Source of the DNA: GWA2-66-18 sp964537395
GTDB taxonomy: Bacteria; Elusimicrobiota; Elusimicrobia; UBA1565; UBA9628
DNA: 64,000 bases
Direction of reading: 5' to 3'
Assembly (NCBI GenBank): GCA_964537395.1
Contig: CAZIBN010000008.1
Location: 4,430-68,429, forward strand
How positions within the stretch are numbered: the stretch's first letter is position 1; the number at the start of each line of letters is the position of its first letter. Positions 8,334 through 16,938 of this stretch are shown piece after piece. Under the pieces are notes generated by a model. It made no database searches, was not told the DNA's origin, and saw only the letters and a list, made by a program, of their open reading frames with translations. The translations under genes were made by a program, and so were the position numbers.

Positions 8334-9102
8334 ATGAGCGTCTTCCCCGCCGTCTTCGCCGGCCACGGGTCCCCGATGAACGCCCTCGAGGACACCGCCG
8401 TCCGCCGCGCGTGGGCCGACCTGGGCGCGCGCCTGCCCAAGCCCAAGGCGATCCTGTGCGTCTCCGCCCATTGGGAGACCGAGGGCGTCGCGGTCACCGC
8501 CTCAAATAAGCCCGAGACCATCCACGACTTCGGCGGCTTTCCGCGTGAGCTGCACGAGATGCTCTATCCCGCGCCGGGAAGCCCCGCGCTCGCGGGGCGC
8601 GTCGCGGAGCTGCTCAAGCCGGAGGCCGCGGCGCTCGATCCGAGGCGCGGCCTCGATCACGGCGCGTGGAGCGTGCTCGTCGCGATGTATCCGGACGCGA
8701 GCATCCCCGTCGTGCAGCTGAGCCTCGACGCGACGCGCTCGGGGCCCGAGCATCTCGAGCTCGCGAAGAAGCTGGCGCCGTTGCGCGACGAGAGCATCCT
8801 CGTGCTCGGCAGCGGGAACATCGTCCACAATCTCGGGATGTACGATCCCAGCCGCCGCGAGCCTTACGAGTGGGCCGCGCGCTTCGACGCGAAGGTCAAG
8901 GCGCTCATACTGGCCGGAGACTTCGCGACGCTCGCGGAATACGACGCGCTCGGGCCCGACGCGGAGCTCGCCATCCCCACGCCCGAGCATTACCTGCCCC
9001 TGCTCTATATCCTGGCGCTTCAGCGACAGGGGGGAGAAGCCCGCCTTCTTCAACGAGATCGTGGAGAACGCGATGGCGATGACGAGCGTCGTCGTCGGCT
9101 AG
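8334..9102 (+). pseudogene. ygiD: Extradiol aromatic-ring dioxygenase (DODA/YgiD type), frameshifted
   Basis: Residues 1 to about 235 match the LigB/DODA family of non-haem, zinc- or iron-binding dioxygenases: GHGSPMNAL at the N-terminus (H11), SAHWE, DHGAWSVL and the near-C-terminal PTPEHYLPLLYI. The reading frame breaks at a run of six G (9029-9034). Dropping one G restores the expected C-terminus (QGEKPAFFNEIVENAMAM ending in SVVVG) and a TAG at 9100-9102 that interlocks with the convergent gene's stop. Without the correction the frame runs on to 9266 into nonsense. A homopolymer sequencing or assembly error is more likely than a real mutation. The ATG at 8334 starts the family's usual N-terminus. 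Confidence 0.85.
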
Positions 9103-9521
9103 TGCTTGACCCGGAAGTACTGGCCATCCCAGATCAAGGCCATCTCGGTGCGGGCGACCTCTTTGCCGTTCTTCACGTTCTCGGTCACGACGGTGATCGC
9201 GACCGGCCGGTCCGAAAGGACGCTCATCTCTTCCAGGTCGTAGGACCAGAACAGCTTCCCGCCTGAGGTCACGGTCGCGCGGCCGAGATCGAGGATCTCG
9301 TTCGTGGTTTCCTTCTGGGTGAGGAAATAGCCCGCGTCCGCGCTCCAGCGATACCGGACCTTCATGCCGGGCGGAGACTCCGCGATCGGGGTCAGGCCGA
9401 GGCCGAGCGTGGAGGAGATCTCGACGGAGTACGCCGGAGGCTCGACCAGCACGCGCATCTCGGTCGGGACGGTGCGGCATCCAACGAGAAACGCCGCGGC
9501 GACGAACGCCAGGCGACGCAT
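9099..9521 (-). CDS. Small predicted lipoprotein
   Basis: The 140-residue product has a lipoprotein signal (MRRLAFVAAAFLVGC, lipobox Cys at residue 15) and a mature beta-rich domain of about 125 residues that resembles an Ig-like sandwich in its alternating pattern (KVRYRWSADAGYFLT, KLFWSYDLEE). No family is recognised. It is the last gene of the recO-glyQ-glyS operon; its ATG overlaps the glyS stop by one base (TGATG). Its TAG interlocks with the restored stop of the convergent dioxygenase gene. Confidence 0.75.
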   Translation of the reverse strand: MRRLAFVAAAFLVGCRTVPTEMRVLVEPPAYSVEISSTLGLGLTPIAESPPGMKVRYRWSADAGYFLTQKETTNEILDLGRATVTSGGKLFWSYDLEEMSVLSDRPVAITVVTENVKNGKEVARTEMALIWDGQYFRVKH

Positions 9522-11590
9522 CAGGAAGCGGAGGCCTGGATCTCGGACAGGTCGGCGACGCGGCGGAAGGCGCGCACGAGCTTGCTCAGGAGCGCCAGTC
9601 GCTGCCGCTTGAGCCCCTCATCCTCGATCATCACCATGACCTTCTCGAAGAACTGGTCGAGGTGCGGCTTCACGGAGACGAGGGACTTGAGGCCGCCCTC
9701 GAAGTCGCCGCGCACGATGCGGTCGTTGGCCGCGCCTTCGGCGGAGACGAGCGCGTCATAGAGGTCGTAGTCCGCCTGCTCGCGCAGAAGCGCGCGGTCG
9801 GGCGCCGCGCCGTCCTCGACCTTCGCCTGCTTGAGGATATTGGAGGCGCGCTTGAACGCGGCCGCCAGGGAGTCGAAGGCCGGGTCGCGCCGGACGGCGC
9901 GAAGCGCTGCCAGACGCAGGAAGGCGTTGGGGAAGTTCTTCAGCGCGCCGACGCGCACGGAGCGGACCTCGTCGACGGCGTACTTCAGGTCTTCGAACAG
10001 GGACTGCGCGCGGCCCCAGACGAAGTCGGAGAGCTGCAGGGCGAGCTTCGCGGGCTCCGGCGCCGCGACGGGCTGAAGCGACAGGGCGTGGGCGATCGCC
10101 TCGTCGAGATCGAGCGGAAGCTGCTTCTCGAGCACGATGCGGATGAGGCCCAAGGCCTGACGGCGCAGCGCGTACGGATCGGCCGAGCCGGTGGGGATCA
10201 TGCCCGCGGCGAAGCAGCCCGCGAGGCTGTCGAGCTTGCCCGCCAGAGAGACGACGGCCGCCTCGGCGGTCGCCGGGGCGGGGGATTTCGCGGCTATGGG
10301 ATAGTAGAACTGCTCGATGGCGAGCGCCACCTTCTCGCTCTCGCCGTCTTTGCGCGCGTAAACGCCGCCCATGTGCCCCTGAAGCTCGGGGAATTCTTTC
10401 ACGACATCGGTGACGAGGTCGGCGTAGACGAGCTTCGCGGCACGCAAGACAGCTTGTTCATCCACCGGAGCGGTCTGGCGCAGACGTTCGCCGATCCAGG
10501 CGGCCAGCGCCGACACGCGCGCCGCCTTCTGGGACATGGAGCCGAGCGCCTTTTGATAGGTGACGCGGTCGAGGAGCGGCAGCTTGCTCTCGAGAGTGGA
10601 CGCGGTGTCGCGCCCCACGAAGAAGGCGGCGTCGTTGAAGCGCGCCTCGAGCACGCGCTGATAGCCCGCGCGCACGAGCTCGTTGCCCGAGGACAGGCCG
10701 TCGCGCACGCCCACGAAGTAAGGATGGAGCAGGCCGTCCTTCGTCACCACCGGGAAGAACTTCAGCTGCTTCTTCATCACCAGCTTGAGGAGCTCGGCGG
10801 GAAGCTTCATATGCTCGTCGCGGAGCTTGCCCAGCACGGGGACGGGGTGCTCGACCATGAACACGGTCTCGTCGATGATGTCCTCATCGGGCTCGGTCAC
10901 GCCGCCGGTCGGCTTCGTCGCCTGGGCGAGGGCCTTGAGGAGGTACTCACGCCGCTCCGCAGGGTCGACGATGACGAGGCCCTGGCGCAAAGCGGCCGAG
11001 TGCTTCGACGGATCTTTCAGGGTCACGGGCGCCTTGGCAAGGACGGGATGGCCGTACACCGAGCGGCCGGATTTCACGCCGGCCACCGAGACGGCGACGA
11101 TCTTATCGCCGAGAAGAGCGGTGATGGCCCGCAGAGGGCGTCCGAACTTGAAGCCGGTCTCCTCCCAGGTCATGAACTTCGGAAACTGGAGCGACTTCAT
11201 GAGGTCGGGGATCATCGCCTGGAACAGGACGGAGGCGGGCTCGCCTTTCGAGTGGACCTCGGCGTAGAGGATGCCGCCCTCGGGGATGAGCGCGGCGGCC
11301 TCGATCCCGTATTTGCGCGCGAAGCCTTCCAATGCGGGCGCGGGGGCGCCCACCTTGGGGCCCTTGAAGCGCTCGGTCTTATCGTTGCCTTTGGCGGCAA
11401 CGCCCTTGACGGTCAGGATCAGATGGCGCAAAGTCCCGGCGACGGCGATGTCGCCGTGATCGATCCTTCCATCAAGCCACTTCACGGCGTTGAGCTTGAG
11501 CTGGTCGAGCGCGGGGGGGACGAAGCGCGCGGGGAAGGGCTCGGTGTGGATATCGAGAAGAAAGTCGTTCAGCTTGGTTTTCTTGGCCAT
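9521..11590 (-). CDS. glyS: Glycyl-tRNA synthetase beta subunit
   Basis: The 689-residue protein is the beta chain of the bacterial alpha2beta2 glycyl-tRNA synthetase, which binds and positions tRNA-Gly. The N-terminal B3/B4-like region (LLDIHTEPFPARFVPPAL), the central HD-like segment (EHPVPVLGKL, GMIPTGSADPYALRRQALGLIRI) and the C-terminal DALR-type anticodon-binding domain are all present. The last Arg/Leu-rich helix bundle is of normal length. Its start lies 1 nt after the glyQ stop, so the subunits are coupled and probably made in equal amounts. Confidence 0.97.
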   Translation of the reverse strand: MAKKTKLNDFLLDIHTEPFPARFVPPALDQLKLNAVKWLDGRIDHGDIAVAGTLRHLILTVKGVAAKGNDKTERFKGPKVGAPAPALEGFARKYGIEAAALIPEGGILYAEVHSKGEPASVLFQAMIPDLMKSLQFPKFMTWEETGFKFGRPLRAITALLGDKIVAVSVAGVKSGRSVYGHPVLAKAPVTLKDPSKHSAALRQGLVIVDPAERREYLLKALAQATKPTGGVTEPDEDIIDETVFMVEHPVPVLGKLRDEHMKLPAELLKLVMKKQLKFFPVVTKDGLLHPYFVGVRDGLSSGNELVRAGYQRVLEARFNDAAFFVGRDTASTLESKLPLLDRVTYQKALGSMSQKAARVSALAAWIGERLRQTAPVDEQAVLRAAKLVYADLVTDVVKEFPELQGHMGGVYARKDGESEKVALAIEQFYYPIAAKSPAPATAEAAVVSLAGKLDSLAGCFAAGMIPTGSADPYALRRQALGLIRIVLEKQLPLDLDEAIAHALSLQPVAAPEPAKLALQLSDFVWGRAQSLFEDLKYAVDEVRSVRVGALKNFPNAFLRLAALRAVRRDPAFDSLAAAFKRASNILKQAKVEDGAAPDRALLREQADYDLYDALVSAEGAANDRIVRGDFEGGLKSLVSVKPHLDQFFEKVMVMIEDEGLKRQRLALLSKLVRAFRRVADLSEIQASAS

Positions 11591-11591
11591 G

Positions 11592-12454
<863 letters not shown>

Positions 12455-12461
<7 letters not shown>

Positions 12462-13117
12462 GCGGGGACTCCCTGAGGGACGGTCTTTTTCCATTCGTCG
12501 CGGAATTCGAAGGCGCGCAGGCGCCGGCCGGCGTGCGCGGCGAGATGCTCGTCGAGAAGCTGCAGCGCGGCCGCGAGCGCCGTCTCATCGGCCGGCAGGT
12601 CCGCCAAGGCCGCCGGCTCCTCGTCATGAAGGGTGGCCCAAACCGCGCGGCACGCCGAGGGCGCGCGCTCACGCAGGCCGATGCCGAGCATCTCCGCCAG
12701 GCGCAGGCCGAAGGCGGGGACGATCCACTTGCTCGGGCTTTCATCGAGCGCGGCGAGCACGGCGCAGATGAGCCGGTACTTCTCGGGGCTCGGCTGATGG
12801 TCAGGCGTCAGGCGGTCGAGCATCTCAAGGCAAGCGAGAGCGTCGAAGGTCCGGCCAAGGTCTGATCTCCATCCCGGGAAGCTGCCGATCAGCCGGCCGC
12901 CGATGGCTCGCGCGAATTCAGAGCGCATGGAGAGATGCAGGCGGTACTCGCCCCAGACCCCGGGCTCGCTCAAGGCCTTCATCTTGCCCTTGGCGCGGTT
13001 GACGCCGATGAAGCGCGCCGGGATCTTCCCGAAGTGCTCGGTGAACACGGAGCACAGGCGGTCGTATTCGCCGAAGGCCCGCCGGGACAGGACGACGCCG
13101 CACGCGTTCACGATCAT
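12455..13117 (-). CDS. recO: DNA repair/recombination protein RecO
   Basis: The 220-residue protein is the RecF-pathway mediator that helps load RecA on SSB-coated DNA. The N-terminal OB fold starts at the family-typical position (MIVNACGVVLSRRAFGEYDRLCSVF), followed by the RGVNRAKGKMKAL-like basic strand and the helical C-terminal half (DALACLEMLDRL, FGLRLAEMLGIG). No zinc-finger Cys cluster is visible. The ATG overlaps the stop of the upstream gene (ATGA); a longer open frame to 13348 is a shadow of that gene. It is co-transcribed with glyQ and glyS. Confidence 0.9.
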
Positions 13118-13455
13118 TTGGCGATCCCCGCGCGGAGCAGGGCGGCCTCGCGGCGCGTCGGCGCGCGGAAATATTTCCGGGCGCCGAGCGGCGCGTCCTC
13201 GAGATAGGGCGCCAGGCAGTCGATCGACGAGGCCTGGTACGCCTCCCAGCGGGCCGCGGCGGACAGGGCCTTCGCCGCGGCGGCGACGGCGCCCGCGGGC
13301 AGGAGGCGCCAGCACGCGGCGCGCTCGAGCGGCGTCAGCGCGGGCCACAGCCGGGCCAGGCGCGCGGGGGACAGCGCGAGAGCTTCCCGGAGCTCGGAGA
13401 ACGCGCGGCGCTCCAGCGCGGCACGCGTCGAGGACGTCGTCAGGATTTCAGGCAC
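13114..13455 (-). CDS. Small helical protein, first gene of the recO-glyQS operon
   Basis: The 113-residue product is Ala/Leu/Arg-rich and predicted mainly helical, with no signal or membrane helix. A central motif LARLWPALTPLERAACWRLLP recalls the FliG/MgtE-N-like helical repeat (xLxPLxRxxxxRxLP), but it is too short to assign. The GTG start lies 6 nt after a perfect TATAAT. It overlaps recO by ATGA, so it opens a five-gene leftward operon: this gene, recO, glyQ, glyS and a lipoprotein. Confidence 0.7.
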   Translation of the reverse strand: MPEILTTSSTRAALERRAFSELREALALSPARLARLWPALTPLERAACWRLLPAGAVAAAAKALSAAARWEAYQASSIDCLAPYLEDAPLGARKYFRAPTRREAALLRAGIAK

Positions 13456-13461
13456 GCGGAG

Positions 13462-13467
13462 ATTATA
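13462..13467 (-). promoter_or_regulatory. -10 box of the recO-glyQS operon
   Basis: A consensus TATAAT on the minus strand lies 6 nt before the GTG at 13455. The mRNA would start at or next to the start codon. Confidence 0.6.
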
Positions 13468-13612
13468 ACTAACGCCCGAGCCCGAAGGGCTCTTTGTATA
13501 TGGGGACTACGGACCGCGCTCTTGAGACCGGCCTGAGTGTAGGGGTTGCCTTACCCGCGTTTCGCCCGTTGGATGATATCTACGCCGAGGAGCACGCGGT
13601 ACACTCCTGAAG

Positions 13613-13798
13613 GTGAAAGCGAAAAGCTCGGCGCCGCGGATATACATTGTCGAGGACGAGGCGCTCATCGCCTGCGCGCTTGAAGGTCAGGCTTGCGCGT
13701 TCGGCTACGGCATTTCTCATCGGGCGCCGAATCGTTCCTCGACGGAGGAATTGACGGCTCGACCATACATGCTCGATGCGGCTACTTACGAATTGTAA
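13613..13798 (+). pseudogene. Truncated response-regulator receiver domain remnant
   Basis: The short frame reads KAKSSAPRIYIVEDEALIA followed by CALEGQACAFGYGI. This is the first beta strand, the acidic pocket (E-D-E) and the first helix of a CheY-like receiver domain, with the usual FGY turn. The similarity then stops: the phosphoacceptor Asp, the Thr/Ser and the Lys are all missing. A TACACT box (13600-13605) sits 7 nt before the GTG. The frame terminates inside the 13781-13803 palindrome. I read it as the 5' stump of a decayed gene. Confidence 0.55.
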
Positions 13799-13803
13799 GT
13801 AGC
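13781..13803. repeat. Palindrome of the CTACTTAC/GTAAGTAG family, copy 2
   Basis: Stem GCTACTTAC / GTAAGTAGC (9 bp, perfect) with loop GAATT. Against the reverse complement of copy 1 (1748-1770) the loop differs by one base and the outermost pair is G-C instead of C-G, a compensated change. The truncated receiver-domain frame ends within it. Confidence 0.7.
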
Positions 13804-13971
13804 TCAATAAAGATCATGTCGCCCGGACCAAAGATGGGCGCCGAAGGCGACGATCCGGGCCGCCCCCCCGCGGGAACGACATCGCGTGCTTCTTGCGGCT
13901 CGTCGCGATGAACGCCTCCGTCCCTTGCCCGTATTCTTCTTCACTTGCTCCAGCTGCCCGGCTGAAGATGC

Positions 13972-14019
13972 CTTCTCGTGCATATTCTTCGTCCCGGGAC
14001 GGTGAGAATGCACGAGAAG
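13972..14019. repeat. 48-nt imperfect hairpin
   Basis: The arms CTTCTCGTGCAT...TCT (from 13972) and AGAATGCACGAGAAG (to 14019) pair with a 2-nt bulge, and the centre CGTCCCGGGACG is itself a perfect palindrome. There is no T tract after either arm, so a simple terminator is unlikely. It lies in the gene-poor stretch 13456-14166, where I see no convincing intact gene. Confidence 0.6.
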
Positions 14020-14131
14020 ACATAATTTCATCTTGAGTGAAGTGAGATTGCAGGTTTCAAAACCCAGAAAACTTGCAGGTGCTTACCCTCGACCGTGAAA
14101 ACGCGCCGAAGCGTTGGTTTTTAGCGCGGAC

Positions 14132-14159
14132 TAATTCGCGTAACTATAGGCCTGACACC
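14132..14159. repeat. GGTGTCAGG element, type A, single arm
   Basis: The 28-nt segment from TAATTC to CCTGACACC differs at only three adjacent bases (GCG for AAT) from the right arm of the full type A hairpin at 46931-46996. There is no partner arm nearby. Its CCTGACACC end lies 7 nt from the stop codon of the leftward gene 14167-14889. Confidence 0.75.
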
Positions 14160-14166
14160 AAGTCGG

Positions 14167-14889
14167 TCAGCGCGGCGGGCCGTAGATGCGTTGAAGGAAG
14201 AGGGCCATCTCCGGAAACGTATCGATGAAGTCTATCGTGCTCATGCCGGGCATGAGCGGCGCGCGCTGATGAACGCCGTACCACGCTTCGGTGGACTCGG
14301 CAAAAAACTCCTTTTTGTTGCCGGCCTTCGCCACCGAAACGCCTCGCCTGCGGGCATTCTCCGCCCAAAGCCGGTCGTACTCGGAGTGCTCGGCCTCGGT
14401 CAGCCCGAAATGCTCGACGGCGTGCGAGAATTCATGAATCGCGATGCGCCGTGCGCGGGAGCCGTGTTCGTCCCAGTCCACAGCCGTCACATTCTCTTCC
14501 CCGATCACGCAGAACGCGTGTCCGTCGACGTATTCGCAGAGCCCGCGCGAGGGTGCGGCCGTTCGCGGATTCTTTTCCTTCGCCGCCAGCTCGCTGCCTT
14601 TCGCGTCGGCGATGGCGAGTTTCTTCGCCGCGGCGTTCGCGGCCGTATCGCCTAAAGTCTCGCGGATGAGCCGCACGGCGACGGCTACGTGCGTCTCGTT
14701 GCGGCCGGCGAGGGCCAGGTGGACTTGAGCCAGCCGACCGCGCCGTTCCGGCGACATTCCGGATTTCATAATTGCAACGATGGACTCCAGCGTCGTGTTC
14801 GCGTCTGCGGTCGCAGCACGCGAGGTCAGCGGCGCGTATAAGAGCGCGGACACGGCAAGCGCGAGAAAGCCGAACCTCGGATGGGGCAT
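14167..14889 (-). CDS. Secreted zinc metalloprotease-like protein
   Basis: The 240-residue product starts with a signal peptide (FGFLALAVSALLYAPLTSRA). The mature protein has a Cys pair (C118 in GLCEYVDG, C127 in AFCVIG) and a zincin motif HEFSH (H152, E153, H156) followed about 35 residues later by EFFAESTEAW, whose Glu is a plausible third zinc ligand. A gluzincin-like peptidase acting outside the cytoplasm is the likely role. The frame continues upstream to 15147, but the ATG at 14889 opens the signal peptide and has a weak -10 (TATTAA, 14898-14903). A GGTGTCAGG single-arm repeat follows its stop. Confidence 0.7.
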   Translation of the reverse strand: MPHPRFGFLALAVSALLYAPLTSRAATADANTTLESIVAIMKSGMSPERRGRLAQVHLALAGRNETHVAVAVRLIRETLGDTAANAAAKKLAIADAKGSELAAKEKNPRTAAPSRGLCEYVDGHAFCVIGEENVTAVDWDEHGSRARRIAIHEFSHAVEHFGLTEAEHSEYDRLWAENARRRGVSVAKAGNKKEFFAESTEAWYGVHQRAPLMPGMSTIDFIDTFPEMALFLQRIYGPPR

Positions 14890-15166
14890 GCTTAAGCTTA
14901 ATAGACGATCGCCGTCCACGCCAGTGGCTACGCGAGGCCGGACCAATAAAGCAGGAAAAATCAGCCCACTTCTGCCGACGTCCGCCTTCATGGACGCAGG
15001 ATAACCCCTTAAATACTCGGCGGCGAGCCGGTCCCGGCGGTTAAGCAAGATCGAGGCCGAGGGCGGGGAAATCGACATGCCCGTCTCTCGACGCAACTCT
15101 TCCCGGAACGAGTCGAAAAGCTCTCCCGTGTTGGAGGTCCGCGGCACCTCTGAAGCCGCACTCTGC

Positions 15167-15172
15167 TACAAT
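15167..15172 (+). promoter_or_regulatory. -10 box of the O-antigen-ligase-like gene
   Basis: TACAAT lies 8 nt before the ATG at 15181, the short-leader arrangement. The rest of the 291-bp divergent region 14890-15180 holds no further gene I can support. Confidence 0.5.
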
Positions 15173-15180
15173 TCTGCGGC

Positions 15181-16938
15181 ATGTCACTACTGCGCTGGGG
15201 CCTCGCGCTGTCCGCCTTCGGCCCGCTCTTCGCGGCGTGGCCGGGGTTGGCTTCTCCCTATGCCCTTCCCAAGCTTCTGATCCTGGCGCTCGCGACCGCG
15301 GCCGCGAGCCTGGGAGCGGCGCGATCCGTCCCGGATCCGGCGAAGAAGGCGGTCGTCGCGAAGCCGGACATACTCCTGCCCCTTGCCGCCTGCCTCGGCG
15401 CGCTCACCCTCGCCTGCCTTTTTTCCAACGATCTCTATGCGAGCCTGCTCGGAGAGTACTCGCAGCGCGCCTACGGCTTGCTGCCCCTCGCTCTTTGCCT
15501 CGCCGCCGCGGCGCTGGCGACAGGTGCGGGAGCCTCTCTCGCTCGCTTGATTTTATTTGTGGGGGCGGCCGCGGGCGCGGCCCTCTCCGTGTTCGGCCTG
15601 CTCCAGCTCGCCGGGCTCGATCCGGTGCTCAACGCCATCGGGAGCATCTCATACGGGCGTGTGGGATCCTTGGTCGGAAGCCCCGTCGGGCTGGGCTGCT
15701 GCCTCGCCATGATCCTGCCGCTGCAGCTGCGCCTGGCCCTCGACGGAGAAGACCTGCGCCAGCGCCGGATGGGCTGGGCATTCTTCCTGCTGAGCGCGCT
15801 CGGGATCCTCTTCACCTGGTCGCGCGGAGCCTGGCTCGCCGCGGCGATCGGCCTGGGCGGCTATCTCCTTTGGACAGGCCGCTTTCAGGGACCCGGAACT
15901 CGCCGGACCGTCATGACGCTGGCGGCCGCGGCCGTGCTCGCGGCGGTCGCGCTCGCCTTCGCGACGGGACGCATCAGACCGACGTCGAATTCGGACGCGG
16001 GCCGCGTCGCGGTCTGGCAAACCTCCTGGAGGATGTTCGCGGCCAATCCGCTTCTCGGCGTCGGGCCTGACGCCTTCGGCCTCATGCTCGGACGCTACAA
16101 AGCAGATAGCTTCGTGCGCGCCTACGGGGAATCCGGAAGCCAGGGGCACGCTCACAACGATTTTCTTCAGGCGCTGTCGATGGCGGGACTCGTCGGCTTC
16201 GCGGCCTACGCCTGGCTTCTGATCGCGGCCTGGCGCCGGCTCCAAAACGCCCTGAGCGACAAGGCTCAACGCGTCGACTCGGCGGCGGCGGGGGCGGGGT
16301 TGCTTGCGGCCTTCGTCGTGGCCAAGTTCAACCCGATCCCGCTCGATGGGCTCGCGATGGCGGCCGTGCTGCTCGGGCTTCTCGAGCCCAGAGGCGCGCG
16401 TCCCCGAGGATTGTCCGCCGCGACATTGTCGCTGTCAGCGGCCGGAGTCCTGGCCTCGGCGTGGCTCCTCATCGCGGACCGGCGTTGCTTCGAAGGGATG
16501 CGGGCGCAGAACGAAGGACGGATCGAGGAGGCCCGCTCGGCCTACGCCGCCGCCGCCCGGATGAACCCCGCGGAGTCCCGCTATGGCTTCTGGCTCGTCG
16601 GCCTGATCCGCGATCAGGCCCGGGTGGAGAAGGACCCCGCCCGCCGCATCTCATTAGGTCAGGAGGCGGTGGCGGCGGCACGCGCGATGGAGCGCTGGAA
16701 CCCGCTCGATGTCCGCGCCCTGCACGCCTTGGGCGGCTCGCTCGCGGCGCTCGCGCTGCAGGGCGGCCCCGACGGCATGGCCGAGGCGGCCGCGGTCCTC
16801 GACCGCGGCGCGCGGGCGGACTGGAGCTATCGGCCGCTGCTCGAGACACGCCTGACCGTGGCGACCCTGCGCGGCGACGGGCGAGTCAAAGCGGACACGG
16901 CCGCGCGGCTCGCGCGTCTCGACGCCCTGCGCCGCTAA
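15181..16938 (+). CDS. O-antigen ligase/polymerase-like membrane protein with TPR tail
   Basis: The 585-residue protein has about ten to twelve transmembrane helices over residues 1-410, then a soluble C-terminal part with tetratricopeptide-like helices (EGRIEEARSAYAAAARMNP, about residue 445 on). The large loop motif DAGRVAVWQTSWRMFAANPL and GVGPDAFGLMLGRYK, plus HAHNDFLQALSMAGLVG, are the hallmarks of the Wzy/WaaL (O-antigen ligase) superfamily. It probably transfers or polymerises glycans at the periplasmic face of the inner membrane; which substrate cannot be told. No glycosyltransferase genes are adjacent. Its TAA interlocks with the convergent gene's stop. Confidence 0.85.
   Translation: MSLLRWGLALSAFGPLFAAWPGLASPYALPKLLILALATAAASLGAARSVPDPAKKAVVAKPDILLPLAACLGALTLACLFSNDLYASLLGEYSQRAYGLLPLALCLAAAALATGAGASLARLILFVGAAAGAALSVFGLLQLAGLDPVLNAIGSISYGRVGSLVGSPVGLGCCLAMILPLQLRLALDGEDLRQRRMGWAFFLLSALGILFTWSRGAWLAAAIGLGGYLLWTGRFQGPGTRRTVMTLAAAAVLAAVALAFATGRIRPTSNSDAGRVAVWQTSWRMFAANPLLGVGPDAFGLMLGRYKADSFVRAYGESGSQGHAHNDFLQALSMAGLVGFAAYAWLLIAAWRRLQNALSDKAQRVDSAAAGAGLLAAFVVAKFNPIPLDGLAMAAVLLGLLEPRGARPRGLSAATLSLSAAGVLASAWLLIADRRCFEGMRAQNEGRIEEARSAYAAAARMNPAESRYGFWLVGLIRDQARVEKDPARRISLGQEAVAAARAMERWNPLDVRALHALGGSLAALALQGGPDGMAEAAAVLDRGARADWSYRPLLETRLTVATLRGDGRVKADTAARLARLDALRR

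Noticed and set aside
13804..14031. Two overlapping short frames on the minus strand
   Set aside because: No ribosome binding site, no -10 box, low-complexity Arg/Ser-rich products and no family resemblance.
14890..15147. N-terminal extension of the secreted metalloprotease, or a separate small gene
   Set aside because: The frame is open and part of it (ELFDSFREELRRETG) looks protein-like, but the signal peptide starts at 14889 and no start signal supports the extension.
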